A stretch of 64,000 bases of DNA from Bdellovibrionales bacterium (GTDB lineage Bacteria; Bdellovibrionota; UBA1018). Within the stretch, counting starts at the first letter, position 1. Each line of letters opens with the position of its first letter. The notes under the pieces were generated by a model. That model had not been told where the DNA came from. It ran no database searches and saw nothing but the letters and a program-made list of their open reading frames with translations. The translations under genes and the position numbers were made by a program. The stretch is taken from the NCBI GenBank assembly GCA_018266355.1, contig JAFEAP010000006.1, forward strand, positions 1 through 64,000, written 5' to 3'. This document shows, one piece after another, positions 12,490-21,469 of this stretch.

Positions 12490-13209
12490 ATGCGTCGCCC
12501 ACTCTCGTTCGCCCTGCTCGCCCTCCTTACGCTCGTCGTCGCCCCGTCCAGCGGCTACTCCGCTTCCGCCGGAGCGAAAGCCACCCCGGGTCGGGTGATG
12601 GAGCCGAGGGAGTTCGACCGCCTCGATGGCCACGGCGCGACGGGAAAGAAAGTCGACGTCATCGAGTGGGAAGGCAACCTCGAGATCCACGTCTATCCGA
12701 AGGGTTCGCTGAAGTCGCTCGGGATGAAGATCGACCGCGAATCGAAAACGACTAAAAACGCGGTCATGGTCATCGAATACGCCTTTAACGGCGTGCCCTA
12801 CACGCTCATTCGCCGCGCCGTGCTCTCGATCAGCCTGCCGGACTCCTTCCAGGCCTTCAAAGACGAGACCGCGGACGACTACGATAAAATCATGGTCTCC
12901 GGGCACACTCTCGCGGGCGTGAAAACTTACGCGCTCGCACCCGCCCCGACCCAGCTCTACCCGGACTATCATCCGGCCCTCGCCCAAGACGACGACTCGG
13001 CTCCGGGTGCGGCGGGCGAACCGGCGAAGACCTACCAACGGAAGAGCGCGTCCGAACCGACGGTCGGTTCCGGCGGTTCGAACGCCCCGGGGATCAAGTT
13101 CCAAAAGGCCGACGAACTCGAAGACAACGGCCGCGGCACGGTCCGCCGCCGCCGCCCGAAAGCCGACCCGTCCGACGACGAGGGCGGCATCCGCAATTTC
13201 GCCTTTTAG
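12490..13209 (+). CDS. Exported protein of unknown function
   Basis: 239 residues from the ATG at 12490, preceded by TAGGAG; an in-frame ATG six codons earlier has no such site. There is a clear signal peptide (MRRPLSFALLALLTLVVAPSSGYSA). A compact domain (about 35-165) reads IEWEGNLEIHVYPKGSLKSL...ESKTTKNAVMVIEYAFNG.PYTLIRRAVLSISLP. It ends in a low-complexity tail with KSASEPTVGSGGSNAPGIKF and RRRRPK. I recognise no family. It is divergent from ettA, whose start is 82 bp away. Confidence 0.7.
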   Translation: MRRPLSFALLALLTLVVAPSSGYSASAGAKATPGRVMEPREFDRLDGHGATGKKVDVIEWEGNLEIHVYPKGSLKSLGMKIDRESKTTKNAVMVIEYAFNGVPYTLIRRAVLSISLPDSFQAFKDETADDYDKIMVSGHTLAGVKTYALAPAPTQLYPDYHPALAQDDDSAPGAAGEPAKTYQRKSASEPTVGSGGSNAPGIKFQKADELEDNGRGTVRRRRPKADPSDDEGGIRNFAF

Positions 13210-13334
13210 CCGCGAAGCCTTCAAATCGCGTATAAAACGGGTCAAAACCTGAATTAACGCTTCGCGTATAATGCCCCATTCCTGACGGATTCGTTCCTTT
13301 CGAGATGACCTCGAATCGGCATGGAAACGCCGCC

Positions 13335-13364
13335 GACCGAATCGGTCCGAACGTCCTGACGTTC
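13335..13364 (+). promoter_or_regulatory. Two tandem hairpins in the leader of the small gene at 13426
   Basis: GACCGAATCGGTC (13335-13347) and GAACGTCCTGACGTTC (13349-13364) are adjacent perfect inverted repeats. They lie between a possible -10 box (TATAAT, 13267-13272) and the strong ribosome-binding site of the 45-codon gene. This would give a structured leader of roughly 140 bases. Whether it regulates anything is unknown. Confidence 0.35.
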
Positions 13365-13425
13365 TCCTGGCATCCGATTTCGGCTTTCGCCGGGAGATAA
13401 TGGAGATCCGGAAAGGAGGCCCCCG

Positions 13426-13563
13426 ATGGCCAAGACTCTTCTACATCGATTCATGAACCGGACCGCGAGCTTCACGCTCCACGCGGTCGATCGCAGCGCG
13501 CTGTGGGTGGACCACCTGAATCGAAAGGTCCTCCGCTCTTTCCGCCGACGTTTCGGCGGCTAG
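13426..13563 (+). CDS. 45-residue highly basic small protein
   Basis: Short frame preceded by a near-ideal GGAAAGGAGG at good spacing and followed 11 bp later by a strong terminator, so it has all the parts of its own transcription unit. The peptide starts MAKTLLHRFMNRTASFT and ends KVLRSFRRRFGG, with about a dozen Arg/Lys/His and a central hydrophobic stretch (SALWVDHL). An RNA- or membrane-binding role is possible. I recognise no family. Confidence 0.6.
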   Translation: MAKTLLHRFMNRTASFTLHAVDRSALWVDHLNRKVLRSFRRRFGG

Positions 13564-13574
13564 GGGAAGACGCA

Positions 13575-13609
13575 AAAAAGCCCCGGGGACCACGTCCCCG
13601 GGGCTTTTT
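13575..13609. terminator. Bidirectional intrinsic terminator
   Basis: A 16-bp perfect stem (AAAAAGCCCCGGGGAC / GTCCCCGGGGCTTTTT) with loop CAC. A T-tract lies on the plus side and an A-tract on the other, so it can end both the small gene at 13426 (+) and yceI (-), which converge here. Confidence 0.9.
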
Positions 13610-13629
13610 CGTATTTATAGAGGTTCGAG

Positions 13630-14286
13630 TTATTTCGACGCGAGAGCGACGTCGAACTTGAAGTCGTCGTAGATGACCTTGTCGCCGAGGCCGGTGAAGA
13701 ACTTGCCCGACCCGTACTTGATGTCCCACTTCGTGCGGTCGATCGTGATGTTCGCGGTAGCGGTCGTCTTTCCGTCGGCGGTTTTGACCATGGCCGGGAA
13801 TTTCACTTCGTTCGTCTTGTCCTTGATCGTGAGATCGCCCGTGACTTCGAACGTCGGGCCGGTGAAGCCTTCGACGGATTTCACGCTCTTGATTTTCAGC
13901 ACGGCGGTCGGATACTTCGCGACGTTGAAGAAGTCTTCCGAGCTCAGGTGCGTGATGAGCTTCTTATTATACTCGGCGTCCTTCAGGTCTTCGTCCGAGA
14001 TCGAAGTCATATCGACGACGAACTCGCCGCCTTTGAGTTCCTTGCCGCTCATCACGAGGCTGCCGCTCTTGAGCTTGATTTGGCCGTTGTGCTGACCGGT
14101 GACCTTCTTGCCTTCCCACTTCAGGACGGAAGCGGCCGGATCGATTTCGACCTTCGCTTCGGTGGCGGGAGCGGCTTTCTTGTCGGCGGCCTTCTTCGCT
14201 TTCGCGGCGAACGCGCCCGGGGCGGCGACCGAGGCGACGAGCGCAAGGGTCGAGAGTTTCACGAGGATCGATTGAGAGCGTTGCAT
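13630..14286 (-). CDS. YceI-family periplasmic protein
   Basis: 218 residues: signal peptide (about 1-27), a Lys/Ala-rich linker, then the YceI lipocalin-like barrel. Visible family blocks are SVLKWEGKKVTGQHNGQIKL, GGEFVVDMTSI, HLSSEDFFNVAKYPTA, GDLTIKDKTNEVKFP and ITIDRTKWDIKYGS. YceI proteins bind isoprenoid-type lipids in a periplasmic barrel and are linked to stress and transport; the ligand here is unknown. An AGGAG site precedes the ATG. Confidence 0.9.
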   Translation of the reverse strand: MQRSQSILVKLSTLALVASVAAPGAFAAKAKKAADKKAAPATEAKVEIDPAASVLKWEGKKVTGQHNGQIKLKSGSLVMSGKELKGGEFVVDMTSISDEDLKDAEYNKKLITHLSSEDFFNVAKYPTAVLKIKSVKSVEGFTGPTFEVTGDLTIKDKTNEVKFPAMVKTADGKTTATANITIDRTKWDIKYGSGKFFTGLGDKVIYDDFKFDVALASK

Positions 14287-14536
14287 GGGATTCTCCTTAG
14301 TTTGACCGAATGCTTGGACCGAAAGAGGATTCTTCAGGTGTTGCGATAAACTGTATCGGTACGCTGCTCAGTTTACGATTTCCGCCCGAGCTTCGCCACC
14401 GAAAAAAGGCATTCGATCGAATCCGGAGCCGATTCGCAAGCGAAACTCGACGCTTTTCCATGCGAGATCGGCGGGTTAGCGCATCTTCCAATATTAAATA
14501 ACTAACCCACTTTATTAAATGACACACCCATGTTTT

Positions 14537-14571
14537 TAAATGAACGTTTGAATTGTCTGAAAATTCATTTA
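14537..14571. promoter_or_regulatory. AT-rich inverted repeat upstream of tetR, likely operator
   Basis: TAAATGAA (14537-14544) and TTCATTTA (14564-14571) face each other just before the TetR-family start, inside a markedly AT-rich stretch. The left arm continues as AATGAACGTTTGAATT, itself an imperfect dyad. TetR-family genes commonly bind such sites to control themselves and the downstream pump, which fits this arrangement. Confidence 0.5.
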
Positions 14572-14581
14572 TTCTCCCTTC

Positions 14582-15196
14582 ATGGCCCAAGACTCGATCT
14601 CCACGAAAGACGCGCTGCTCGCGGCGGCGAAGAAGGTCTTCGCCGCGAAAGGCTTCGACGGCGCGACGGTGAAGGACATCGCCGAAGCGGCGGGCGTGAA
14701 CGTCAGCCTCGTTTCGTATCACTACGACGGAAAAGAAAAACTCTTCCGCGCATGCGTCGAACAGTTCGCGACGACGAAGCTCGAATCCGCCCAGAAATTC
14801 CTGAAAGGGCCGGAAAGCCTAGAGGACATGCGCGTCCGCCTCACCCTGATGGCGGAAGATTTTTTCGACTACCACCTCCGCGAACCGGAGATCAACGAGA
14901 TCATGCACCGCGACTGCGGCGTGAACAATCCCCTCACCGACGACATCTACCGTACCGTCTTCATGAAGGCGTTCACCGTCATGACGGAGTTTTTTTCGAC
15001 GGCCCAAAATAAGGGTCTGCTCTCGAACGACATCAATGTCGAGGACCGCACGATCCTCTGGCTCGGCGGCCTCATCCACATGATCCGCACCGAACACGTG
15101 CGAGAGAAGATCACCGGCGAGTCCCTGAAGAAATCCGAATTCCGCGAGCGCGTCGTCAAGAGCGCGGTGCGGATGGCAATGGAAGGTTCCTTATGA
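14582..15196 (+). CDS. TetR/AcrR-family transcriptional regulator
   Basis: 204 residues. The N-terminal HTH runs through residues 10-55 (DALLAAAKKVFAAKGFDGATVKDIAEAAGVNVSLVSYHYDGKEKL), the standard TetR pattern including SLVSYHYDGKE. The C-terminal half is a helical ligand domain (EPEINEIMHRDCGVNNPL...). The stop codon overlaps the start of the TolC-like gene (ATGA), so it is the first gene of a tetR-tolC-RND operon and most likely represses it. Confidence 0.92.
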   Translation: MAQDSISTKDALLAAAKKVFAAKGFDGATVKDIAEAAGVNVSLVSYHYDGKEKLFRACVEQFATTKLESAQKFLKGPESLEDMRVRLTLMAEDFFDYHLREPEINEIMHRDCGVNNPLTDDIYRTVFMKAFTVMTEFFSTAQNKGLLSNDINVEDRTILWLGGLIHMIRTEHVREKITGESLKKSEFRERVVKSAVRMAMEGSL

Positions 15197-16677
15197 TCCC
15201 CGAAACGTCCCCGAAATGCGAAATCAATCCCGAGCCGTTCGCGCGCGCCTATCCCTTCGTCGTGCTCCTCCTCGCGCTCGCCGCCGCCGTCCTCGGTTCG
15301 TCGCTCGCGACCGCCGCCGAAAAGGCCGTGCCCGCGAAGAAGGCGCCCCCCTCCGGCCCCGCGCTTTCTCTCGACGGCTACCTTTCCCAGGTCGAAACCG
15401 GAAACGTCGACGTGAGCGCGGCGAAAGCCGCGTCCGAAGGCGCCGGCCTCCGCGTCGGCGAAGCGGCGCTCATCTATTCGCCGACCCTCGACGCCCAAGC
15501 GCAATGGGTCCGCGACAAGCGCCAAAGCCCGTTCCTCACCTACGATCGTTTCGTGAACGACACCTTCGAAGTCGGCGTCTCGCAGATGACGCCGTGGGGT
15601 CTCCACGGACGCGTCTCCTATAACCTTACCCAAACCGGCTACATCGGTCTCGGCAAGCCGATTTACTACTACGGCTCCCCGAAGATCGAGCTCTCCCTCG
15701 ACCTCTGGCGGAACTTCTTCGGCGCGGAAACCCGCGGAGGTCACGACGCCGTCGAAGCCGCAGCGCTCGCGACGAAGTATGGCCAGAGTTATCAAGCGAA
15801 AGTGAGTCGCGCCGGCGCCGAAAACGCCTACATCCAACTCGCCGCCGCCCGCGAACTCGACGCCGTGAACCGCGATTCCTTCGACCGCGCCCAGGAGATC
15901 TACGACTGGAACCAGCGCCGCGCGCGGTTGAACCTGAGCGAGGATTCGGATCTTTACCAGGCCCAGGCGAATCTCGAGGCGATGCGCCTGAACGTCGAAG
16001 CGAGCTCGGACGCCCTCCGCTCCGCCTCGCGCGCCTTCAACCAAGCCCGCGGAGTCGATTCCGACGACGTGAACGAATCCCTCGTGCTCCCCGACGCGAA
16101 GTCCGCGAAGACGCCCGAACGCGCCGAGATGCGCGACGACGTCCGCGCGGCCCGCGAGCAGCAACGGGCGGCCGGCGCGAACGCCCGGATCGGCCGCGAG
16201 AAAAACAAGCCGACCCTCCAACTCTACGGCGAATACGCGCGCAACTCCCAAGACATCGAGAAGAGCGACGCGATCGACCACTCTTTCGACGGCAACCAGC
16301 CGACGACGGCGATCGGCGTGCGGTTTTCGATGCCGCTCGCCGTGGGAACGTCGAGCGACGCCCGCGCGGGTTACGCGAAGGAAGCCGCCGCGGCTGACGC
16401 GCTCGCCGACCGGAAGGTCTTCGACCAGGAAGTCGAGTGGAAGGATCTCGTCCAAAAACTGAACGAAGCGAAGGCCCGCCTCGCGGTGGCCGAGAAACTC
16501 GCCGAGATCCAGAAGAAAAAAGCCCTGAACGAGCGGAACCGGCTGAAACGCGGCCGCACGACGACCTACCAGAGCTTGATGTTCGAAACCGACTATAACC
16601 AAGCCGAATACCGGCGAATCCAAACCCAAAGCGAAGTCCTCTCCCTGCTCGCGCAGATGAAGACGTTCGGCGGCTAG
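15193..16677 (+). CDS. TolC-family outer-membrane efflux channel
   Basis: 494 residues. After a cytoplasm-side start (MIPETSPKCEIN) comes a hydrophobic export signal (about 19-42), then the two-fold OEP repeats. These have long Ala/Gln/Glu-rich coiled coils (AKASEGAGLRVGEAALIYSPTL...; RAGAENAYIQLAAARELDAVNRDSF; LNEAKARLAVAEKLAEIQKKKALNERNRLKRGRTTTYQSL) and short beta segments. It would form the outer-membrane exit duct for the RND pump encoded 47 bp downstream. Confidence 0.88.
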   Translation: MIPETSPKCEINPEPFARAYPFVVLLLALAAAVLGSSLATAAEKAVPAKKAPPSGPALSLDGYLSQVETGNVDVSAAKAASEGAGLRVGEAALIYSPTLDAQAQWVRDKRQSPFLTYDRFVNDTFEVGVSQMTPWGLHGRVSYNLTQTGYIGLGKPIYYYGSPKIELSLDLWRNFFGAETRGGHDAVEAAALATKYGQSYQAKVSRAGAENAYIQLAAARELDAVNRDSFDRAQEIYDWNQRRARLNLSEDSDLYQAQANLEAMRLNVEASSDALRSASRAFNQARGVDSDDVNESLVLPDAKSAKTPERAEMRDDVRAAREQQRAAGANARIGREKNKPTLQLYGEYARNSQDIEKSDAIDHSFDGNQPTTAIGVRFSMPLAVGTSSDARAGYAKEAAAADALADRKVFDQEVEWKDLVQKLNEAKARLAVAEKLAEIQKKKALNERNRLKRGRTTTYQSLMFETDYNQAEYRRIQTQSEVLSLLAQMKTFGG

Positions 16678-16724
16678 GACCGTTCGGACCCGCGGGTTCG
16701 AAGCTATTCACACTAGGAACTCCT

Positions 16725-19700
16725 ATGAATCTCGCACGCATCTCCATCAGTCGGCCGACCTTCATCACTTGCGTCGTCCTCCTTATGCTCACCGTCGGCC
16801 TCATCGCCCGCGCCCGCCTCGGCGTCGACCTCTTTCCGGACGTGACCTTTCCCGTCGTCTCGGTGAGCACGACCTACCCGGGCGCCGGCCCGGAGGAAAT
16901 CGAAACGCTCGTCTCGAAACCGATCGAGGACGAAGTCTCGACGATCTCGGGCTTGAAACGCCTCACTTCCACGAACCAAGAAGGTCTCTCCACCGTCGTC
17001 GCCGAGTTCACGATGTCGACTGACGTGAAGTACGCCGAGCAGCAGATTCGCGATCGGATCGGTTCCGCGAAGCGCAATCTCCCCGACTCGATCGACGAAC
17101 CGATCGTCCGACGGATCGACCCTTCCGACCAGCCCGTCGTCACGCTCGCCGTCGACGCGGACCTCCCCGAAGGGAAAATGTACGATCTCGCGAACGAGGT
17201 GATCAAACCGAAGCTCGAACAAGTTTCCCAAGTCGGTCTCGTCGAGATCATCGGCGGCCGCAAGCGGGAGATCCACGTGAAGCTCGACCGCGACAAACTC
17301 CGGTCGCACGAAGTTTCCGCCTCGGCCGTCGCCGCACGTCTCTCCGCCGCCGGCGAGAACATCCCCGCGGGTAAGAAGGACATGGACGGCGTCGAAAAAG
17401 TCTTCCGGACCGTCGGCCAATTCAAGACCCTGAACGACATCGGCTCGACGATCGTGAACTTCTTCGGGAACGACGTGCCCGTCACGCTGAGCGACGTCGG
17501 CACCGTCGAGGACACCCTCGTCGACGAAACGTCGCGCACTTTCGTGAACGGGAAAAAGTCCCTATTCATCAACGTCTTCCGCCAATCCGGCGCGAATACC
17601 GTCGCCGTCGTCGACGCCCTCCTGAAGCGGGTCGAGAAGGTGAACGACGAGCTGAAGAACGCCGAAGGCAAACCGAAAATGACCACCGTTCGCGACGCTT
17701 CGAAGTGGATCCGCGCGAACGTCGAAGACGTGTACGAGTCGATCTTCCTCGGCACCCTCTTCGCCGTCGTCGTCGTCTTCTTCTTCCTCGGGTCCGGCCG
17801 CTCGACGATCATCACCGGCCTTGCGCTCCCGAACTCCCTCATCGGCGCCTTCATCCTGATGGCGATCGCGGGGTACACCGTGAACGTGATGTCGCTCCTC
17901 GCCCTCTCGCTTTCCGTCGGCCTCCTCGTCGACGACGCGATCGTCGTCCGGGAGAACATTTTCCGGCACGTCGAAATGGGCAAGACCCCGAAACGCGCGT
18001 CGATCGAAGGCACGAACGAAGTCCGCCTCGCCGTCATCGCGACGACCCTCGCGGTCATCGCCGTCTTCGGTCCGGTCGGCTTCCTTTCGGGCGTCGTCGG
18101 ACAGTTCTTCAAACAATTCGGTCTCACGGTCTGCTTCGCGATGGCGATCTCGCTCTTCGACGCGCTCACGATCGCGCCGATGATGTCGGCCTATTTCGCG
18201 GGAACCATCGACCACGCGGCGAAGAAAGGTCCGATCGGGCGCGTGCTCGCCTCTTTCGACCGTTTCCAAACGACGCTCGAGGAAAAATACGCGAAACTCG
18301 TCGGCTACTCGATCCGAAATCCCGGGAAAGTCCTCGGGATCTCCCTCCTCGTCTTCCTCGGTTCGTGCGTTTCGACCAAGTTCGTGCCGAAAACGTTCCT
18401 TCCCGAGCAAGAACAGGGCGAGTTCTCCGTTTCGCTCGACATGGCGCCGGGCACCTCGCTCGACCGCATGACCGAAGTCGCGATGAAGGTCGACGAGGTC
18501 ATTCGGAAACACAAGGAAGTCGCCGTCACCGGCGTCACGGTCGGCGGCCGGAACGGCGAATCGAACGTGACCGACTTCTACGTCGCGCTCGTGCCGATGA
18601 AGGCGCGGGAAATCTCGACCGCCGCTTTCAAACGCGAGCTCCGCAAGGAACTCGCGCCCTTCAAGGAAGCGAACCCGATCGTGAAGGACTACGACGCGGT
18701 CGGCGGCGGCCAACGCCCGTTCATCCTGAACATCGTCGGTAACGACATGGATCAGATCCAGAAACACGCGACGAAGATGTTCGAATACCTGAAGAAACGC
18801 GGCGGACTCACCGACCCGGATTTGAACTTCCGCGCCGGCAAGCCGGAATTCCAGGTCATCCCGAACAAGAAACGGATGGAGGCCCTCGGCATCTCGTCGA
18901 TCGGTCTCGGGAACGAGCTCCGCGCGCAAGTCGAAGGGGTGAAGGCCGCGAAGTTCCGCGAAAAAGGGCTCGAATACGACATCCGCCTCCGCCTCCAGGA
19001 AGATCAGCGGAACCTCCAGGACAACTACTATAAAACCTACGTCCCGAACATCAACGGGAAGCTCATCCGACTCTCCGACGTGACGACTCCGAACGACACG
19101 ACCGGACCGACGAAGATCTTCCGCCAAGACCGGTCTCGCTACGTCCAGATCGCCGCCGACATCGCGTCGGGCGCCGGGATGGGCGACATCATGGCGGACA
19201 TCACCGAGAAGTTCAAAAGCGATCCGGAGTTGAAGCTGCCCGACGGCGTTTCCTACGCCTTCATCGGTCAGGCCGAAAACTTCCAGGAACTCGCCGACTC
19301 GATGGTGCTCGCCATGGGCCTCGGGATCCTGTTCATCTTCCTCGTGCTTTCGTCGCTCTACGAATCCTTCGTGACGCCGGCGACGATCATGCTCGCGCTC
19401 CCCCTCGCCTTCTCCGGCGCGTTCGTGGCTCTCGCGATCACGCACCAGAGCTTGAACATCTTCTCGATCATCGGTCTCGTGATGCTCCTCGGGGTCGCGG
19501 CGAAGAACTCGATTCTTCTCGTCGACTTCTCGAACCAGCAGGTCCGAGCCGGGAAGACGCGCGAGGAGGCGATGCTCCTTGCCGGTCGGCACCGGTTGCG
19601 TCCGATCCTGATGACGACCATGGCGCTCATCGCGGGCACGATTCCGATCGCGCTCGGACTGAACGAAGCTTCGAAGCAGCGGGTTTCGATGGGTTTCGCC

Positions 19701-19916
19701 ATCATCGGCGGCCTCATCAGCTCGACGCTCCTCACCCTCCTCGTCGTTCCGGCGGCCTATTCCTTCATCGACCGCTTCCGAGTCTGGTCGAATCGGACGG
19801 CGAAGAAGATCTTCGGCGTCCCGCTCGACGACGAACCGCTGCCGGACGAGAACGAGAAGCCCATGAACGAACCCGTCTCCAAGTCGAAGCCGGCGAACGG
19901 CGAGGCGCACGCTTAG
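16725..19916 (+). CDS. RND-family efflux pump (HAE1/AcrB type)
   Basis: 1063 residues, the normal size. It starts MNLARISISRPTFITCVVLL and shows twelve membrane helices in two sets of six with two large periplasmic loops. Proton-relay Asp pair is present in helix 4 (GLLVDDAIVVREN, about 400-412), with the corresponding GVAAKNSILLVDF in helix 10. The periplasmic DLFPDVTFPVVSVSTTYPGAGPEEIE block is typical. The C-terminus is hydrophilic (DDEPLPDENEKP...). No membrane-fusion adaptor gene lies in the operon, so an adaptor must come from elsewhere or the system is unusual. Confidence 0.93.
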   Translation: MNLARISISRPTFITCVVLLMLTVGLIARARLGVDLFPDVTFPVVSVSTTYPGAGPEEIETLVSKPIEDEVSTISGLKRLTSTNQEGLSTVVAEFTMSTDVKYAEQQIRDRIGSAKRNLPDSIDEPIVRRIDPSDQPVVTLAVDADLPEGKMYDLANEVIKPKLEQVSQVGLVEIIGGRKREIHVKLDRDKLRSHEVSASAVAARLSAAGENIPAGKKDMDGVEKVFRTVGQFKTLNDIGSTIVNFFGNDVPVTLSDVGTVEDTLVDETSRTFVNGKKSLFINVFRQSGANTVAVVDALLKRVEKVNDELKNAEGKPKMTTVRDASKWIRANVEDVYESIFLGTLFAVVVVFFFLGSGRSTIITGLALPNSLIGAFILMAIAGYTVNVMSLLALSLSVGLLVDDAIVVRENIFRHVEMGKTPKRASIEGTNEVRLAVIATTLAVIAVFGPVGFLSGVVGQFFKQFGLTVCFAMAISLFDALTIAPMMSAYFAGTIDHAAKKGPIGRVLASFDRFQTTLEEKYAKLVGYSIRNPGKVLGISLLVFLGSCVSTKFVPKTFLPEQEQGEFSVSLDMAPGTSLDRMTEVAMKVDEVIRKHKEVAVTGVTVGGRNGESNVTDFYVALVPMKAREISTAAFKRELRKELAPFKEANPIVKDYDAVGGGQRPFILNIVGNDMDQIQKHATKMFEYLKKRGGLTDPDLNFRAGKPEFQVIPNKKRMEALGISSIGLGNELRAQVEGVKAAKFREKGLEYDIRLRLQEDQRNLQDNYYKTYVPNINGKLIRLSDVTTPNDTTGPTKIFRQDRSRYVQIAADIASGAGMGDIMADITEKFKSDPELKLPDGVSYAFIGQAENFQELADSMVLAMGLGILFIFLVLSSLYESFVTPATIMLALPLAFSGAFVALAITHQSLNIFSIIGLVMLLGVAAKNSILLVDFSNQQVRAGKTREEAMLLAGRHRLRPILMTTMALIAGTIPIALGLNEASKQRVSMGFAIIGGLISSTLLTLLVVPAAYSFIDRFRVWSNRTAKKIFGVPLDDEPLPDENEKPMNEPVSKSKPANGEAHA

Positions 19917-19966
19917 TCCGCGATTCGACTGAGCCGGCCCTTCTGGGCTAGTCTACTTAAGATAAA

Positions 19967-20001
19967 AGACCCGGCCGGATCTCCAGAATCCGGCCGGGTC
20001 T
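19967..20001. terminator. Hairpin terminator between convergent genes
   Basis: A 14-bp perfect stem (AGACCCGGCCGGAT / ATCCGGCCGGGTCT) around a 7-base loop. The minus-strand side is followed by TTTATCTTAAG, so it best terminates the barrel gene at 20021-20626. The plus side lacks a T-tract and would stop the RND operon less well. Confidence 0.75.
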
Positions 20002-20020
20002 ATCCGTTCGTCGAGTTCGA

Positions 20021-20626
20021 TTAGAACCAGTACTTCATCGAACCGAGAACGGAAGTCTGGTCGGGGGTGAGGTTGTTGTCGTCTCCACCCAGCACGCCGA
20101 GATAAGTGCCTTCCGCGCCGAGGGAGACTTTTTGCGAAGCCATGAGCGGAACGTCGAAGCCGAGCACGCCGCCGAGGGCGAAATGCGTTTGGGTGTCGAT
20201 ATCGCCGGTGTACATCGCGATCCCGCTCTTCGTGCCCACGTAGACGTGGCTGAGGATCGGATCCGTCACGCCGAGGGAGACGACGCCCTTGAGCAGGAAG
20301 TTCGTGGTGTTGAAATCAATGTTGGCGAAATCCGGCCCGACCGTAGACGGCGAATATTGGGCCTGGAGGCCGACACTGAAAGGCTTCCACGGCGTGACGC
20401 CGACTTCCGCCGCGAACGAACCGGAGTTGTTGTACGCTTCGCCGTTATTGCCGGCGCCGCCGGCGAGGATTCCGACTTCCGGCATGAAAGCCGCGCGCTG
20501 ATCGCCCGGGAGCATGCCGCGTTCCCTCATCGTCTCGGAAGTTCCTTCGACGGCGAGGGCCGAACCGGCGGTCAGGGCGCAAACGGCAGCCAGGGAAACG
20601 ATGCGAATCATAGAGGTGCTTTTCAT
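20021..20626 (-). CDS. Outer-membrane beta-barrel protein, unknown function
   Basis: 201 residues with a signal peptide (MKSTSMIRIVSLAAVCALTAGSALA) and alternating strands rich in Gly/Tyr/Thr (VGLQAQYSPS, LLKGVVSLGV, HVYVGTKSGIAMYTG). It ends in YWF, an aromatic C-terminal residue expected of Bam-assembled barrels. The length suits an eight-stranded barrel of the OmpA/OmpW kind. AAGGAG precedes the start. Confidence 0.75.
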   Translation of the reverse strand: MKSTSMIRIVSLAAVCALTAGSALAVEGTSETMRERGMLPGDQRAAFMPEVGILAGGAGNNGEAYNNSGSFAAEVGVTPWKPFSVGLQAQYSPSTVGPDFANIDFNTTNFLLKGVVSLGVTDPILSHVYVGTKSGIAMYTGDIDTQTHFALGGVLGFDVPLMASQKVSLGAEGTYLGVLGGDDNNLTPDQTSVLGSMKYWF

Positions 20627-20725
20627 AGAGTTCTCCTTGGGGGGTCACCGCGTGGATAGTCCGTTCGACGGTGAAACTTACCCCCACCAACGTTTCAACG
20701 CTCATGCCACCCCGTTTCGCCCCGT

Positions 20726-21469
20726 TCAGAGGTCGAAATCGACGAGAAGGGGACGGTGGTCGGAGAGAAACTGGAAGGGTCCGCGTAAGACGCGGGCCTC
20801 CCGTACTTTTAAGCCCCGGAAATAAACGCGGTCGAGTTTCACGACGGGCAGGAGGCTCGGAAAAGTTTTCGCGAGCGTACCGAAACGGACTTCGTGGGCC
20901 TCGAGCACGCCGAGCCGTTCCTTCAAGTAGATATCGGCTTCGAGGTTCCAGTCGTTGAAGTCGCCGGCGAGAATGAACGGTTCGTCGCGCGGATGAAGAT
21001 GCCGCTCGATCTCGCGCGAAAGGTTCGCGAGCTGCTGCATGCGGCCCGACTGACGGAGATCGAGGTGGGTGCAGAAGAGCCGGATCGAAGGGATGCTTCC
21101 CCGCTCGAGGGCGCACTCGGCGCTCAACATCCCGCGCCTTTCTAGACGGGAAACCGAGAGATCGAAATTTTCGAACCGCAGGATCGACTGGCGGGCGAAG
21201 ATCGCGTTCCCGTGTTTGGAGCTTTTTCCGTGATAATTCATGCCGAACGCGGTCTGATCGAGACCGAGCGCGTGCATGAAGGCCGCCGTTTCGACCGCGA
21301 TGGCCGCGTCGCTCGGATGATCGCCGCGGATTTCCTGGAAAAGGACGATGTCGGGACGATAAACCGCGAGCGCGCGGCCCATCTCGGGGAGCACGGACTG
21401 GCCGGACCACCATTTCCGACCCTTGAAAAGGTTATAGCTAATAACCCGGAGGAAAGGCGTCTCGCTCAC
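20726..21469 (-). CDS. Endonuclease/exonuclease/phosphatase-family hydrolase
   Basis: 247 residues. The start is GTG at 21469, overlapping the TGA of the phospholipase D-like gene as GTGA, with AAGAGGTGG just upstream. EEP fold motifs in order: LRVISYNLFKG, DIVLFQEIRG (catalytic Glu), CTHLDL, ILAGDFNDWN (Asp/Asn pair), LDRVYFRG and SDHRPLLVDF (His). Coupling to a PLD-type enzyme recalls gene pairs in which EEP proteins accompany cardiolipin synthase-like enzymes, so a phosphodiester lipid substrate is plausible but inferred. Confidence 0.88.
   Translation of the reverse strand: MSETPFLRVISYNLFKGRKWWSGQSVLPEMGRALAVYRPDIVLFQEIRGDHPSDAAIAVETAAFMHALGLDQTAFGMNYHGKSSKHGNAIFARQSILRFENFDLSVSRLERRGMLSAECALERGSIPSIRLFCTHLDLRQSGRMQQLANLSREIERHLHPRDEPFILAGDFNDWNLEADIYLKERLGVLEAHEVRFGTLAKTFPSLLPVVKLDRVYFRGLKVREARVLRGPFQFLSDHRPLLVDFDL

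Noticed and set aside
17562..19910. Minus-strand open frame of 782 codons antisense to the RND pump
   Set aside because: Low-complexity Arg/Asp/Glu composition, no family signal; produced by codon bias of the real gene.
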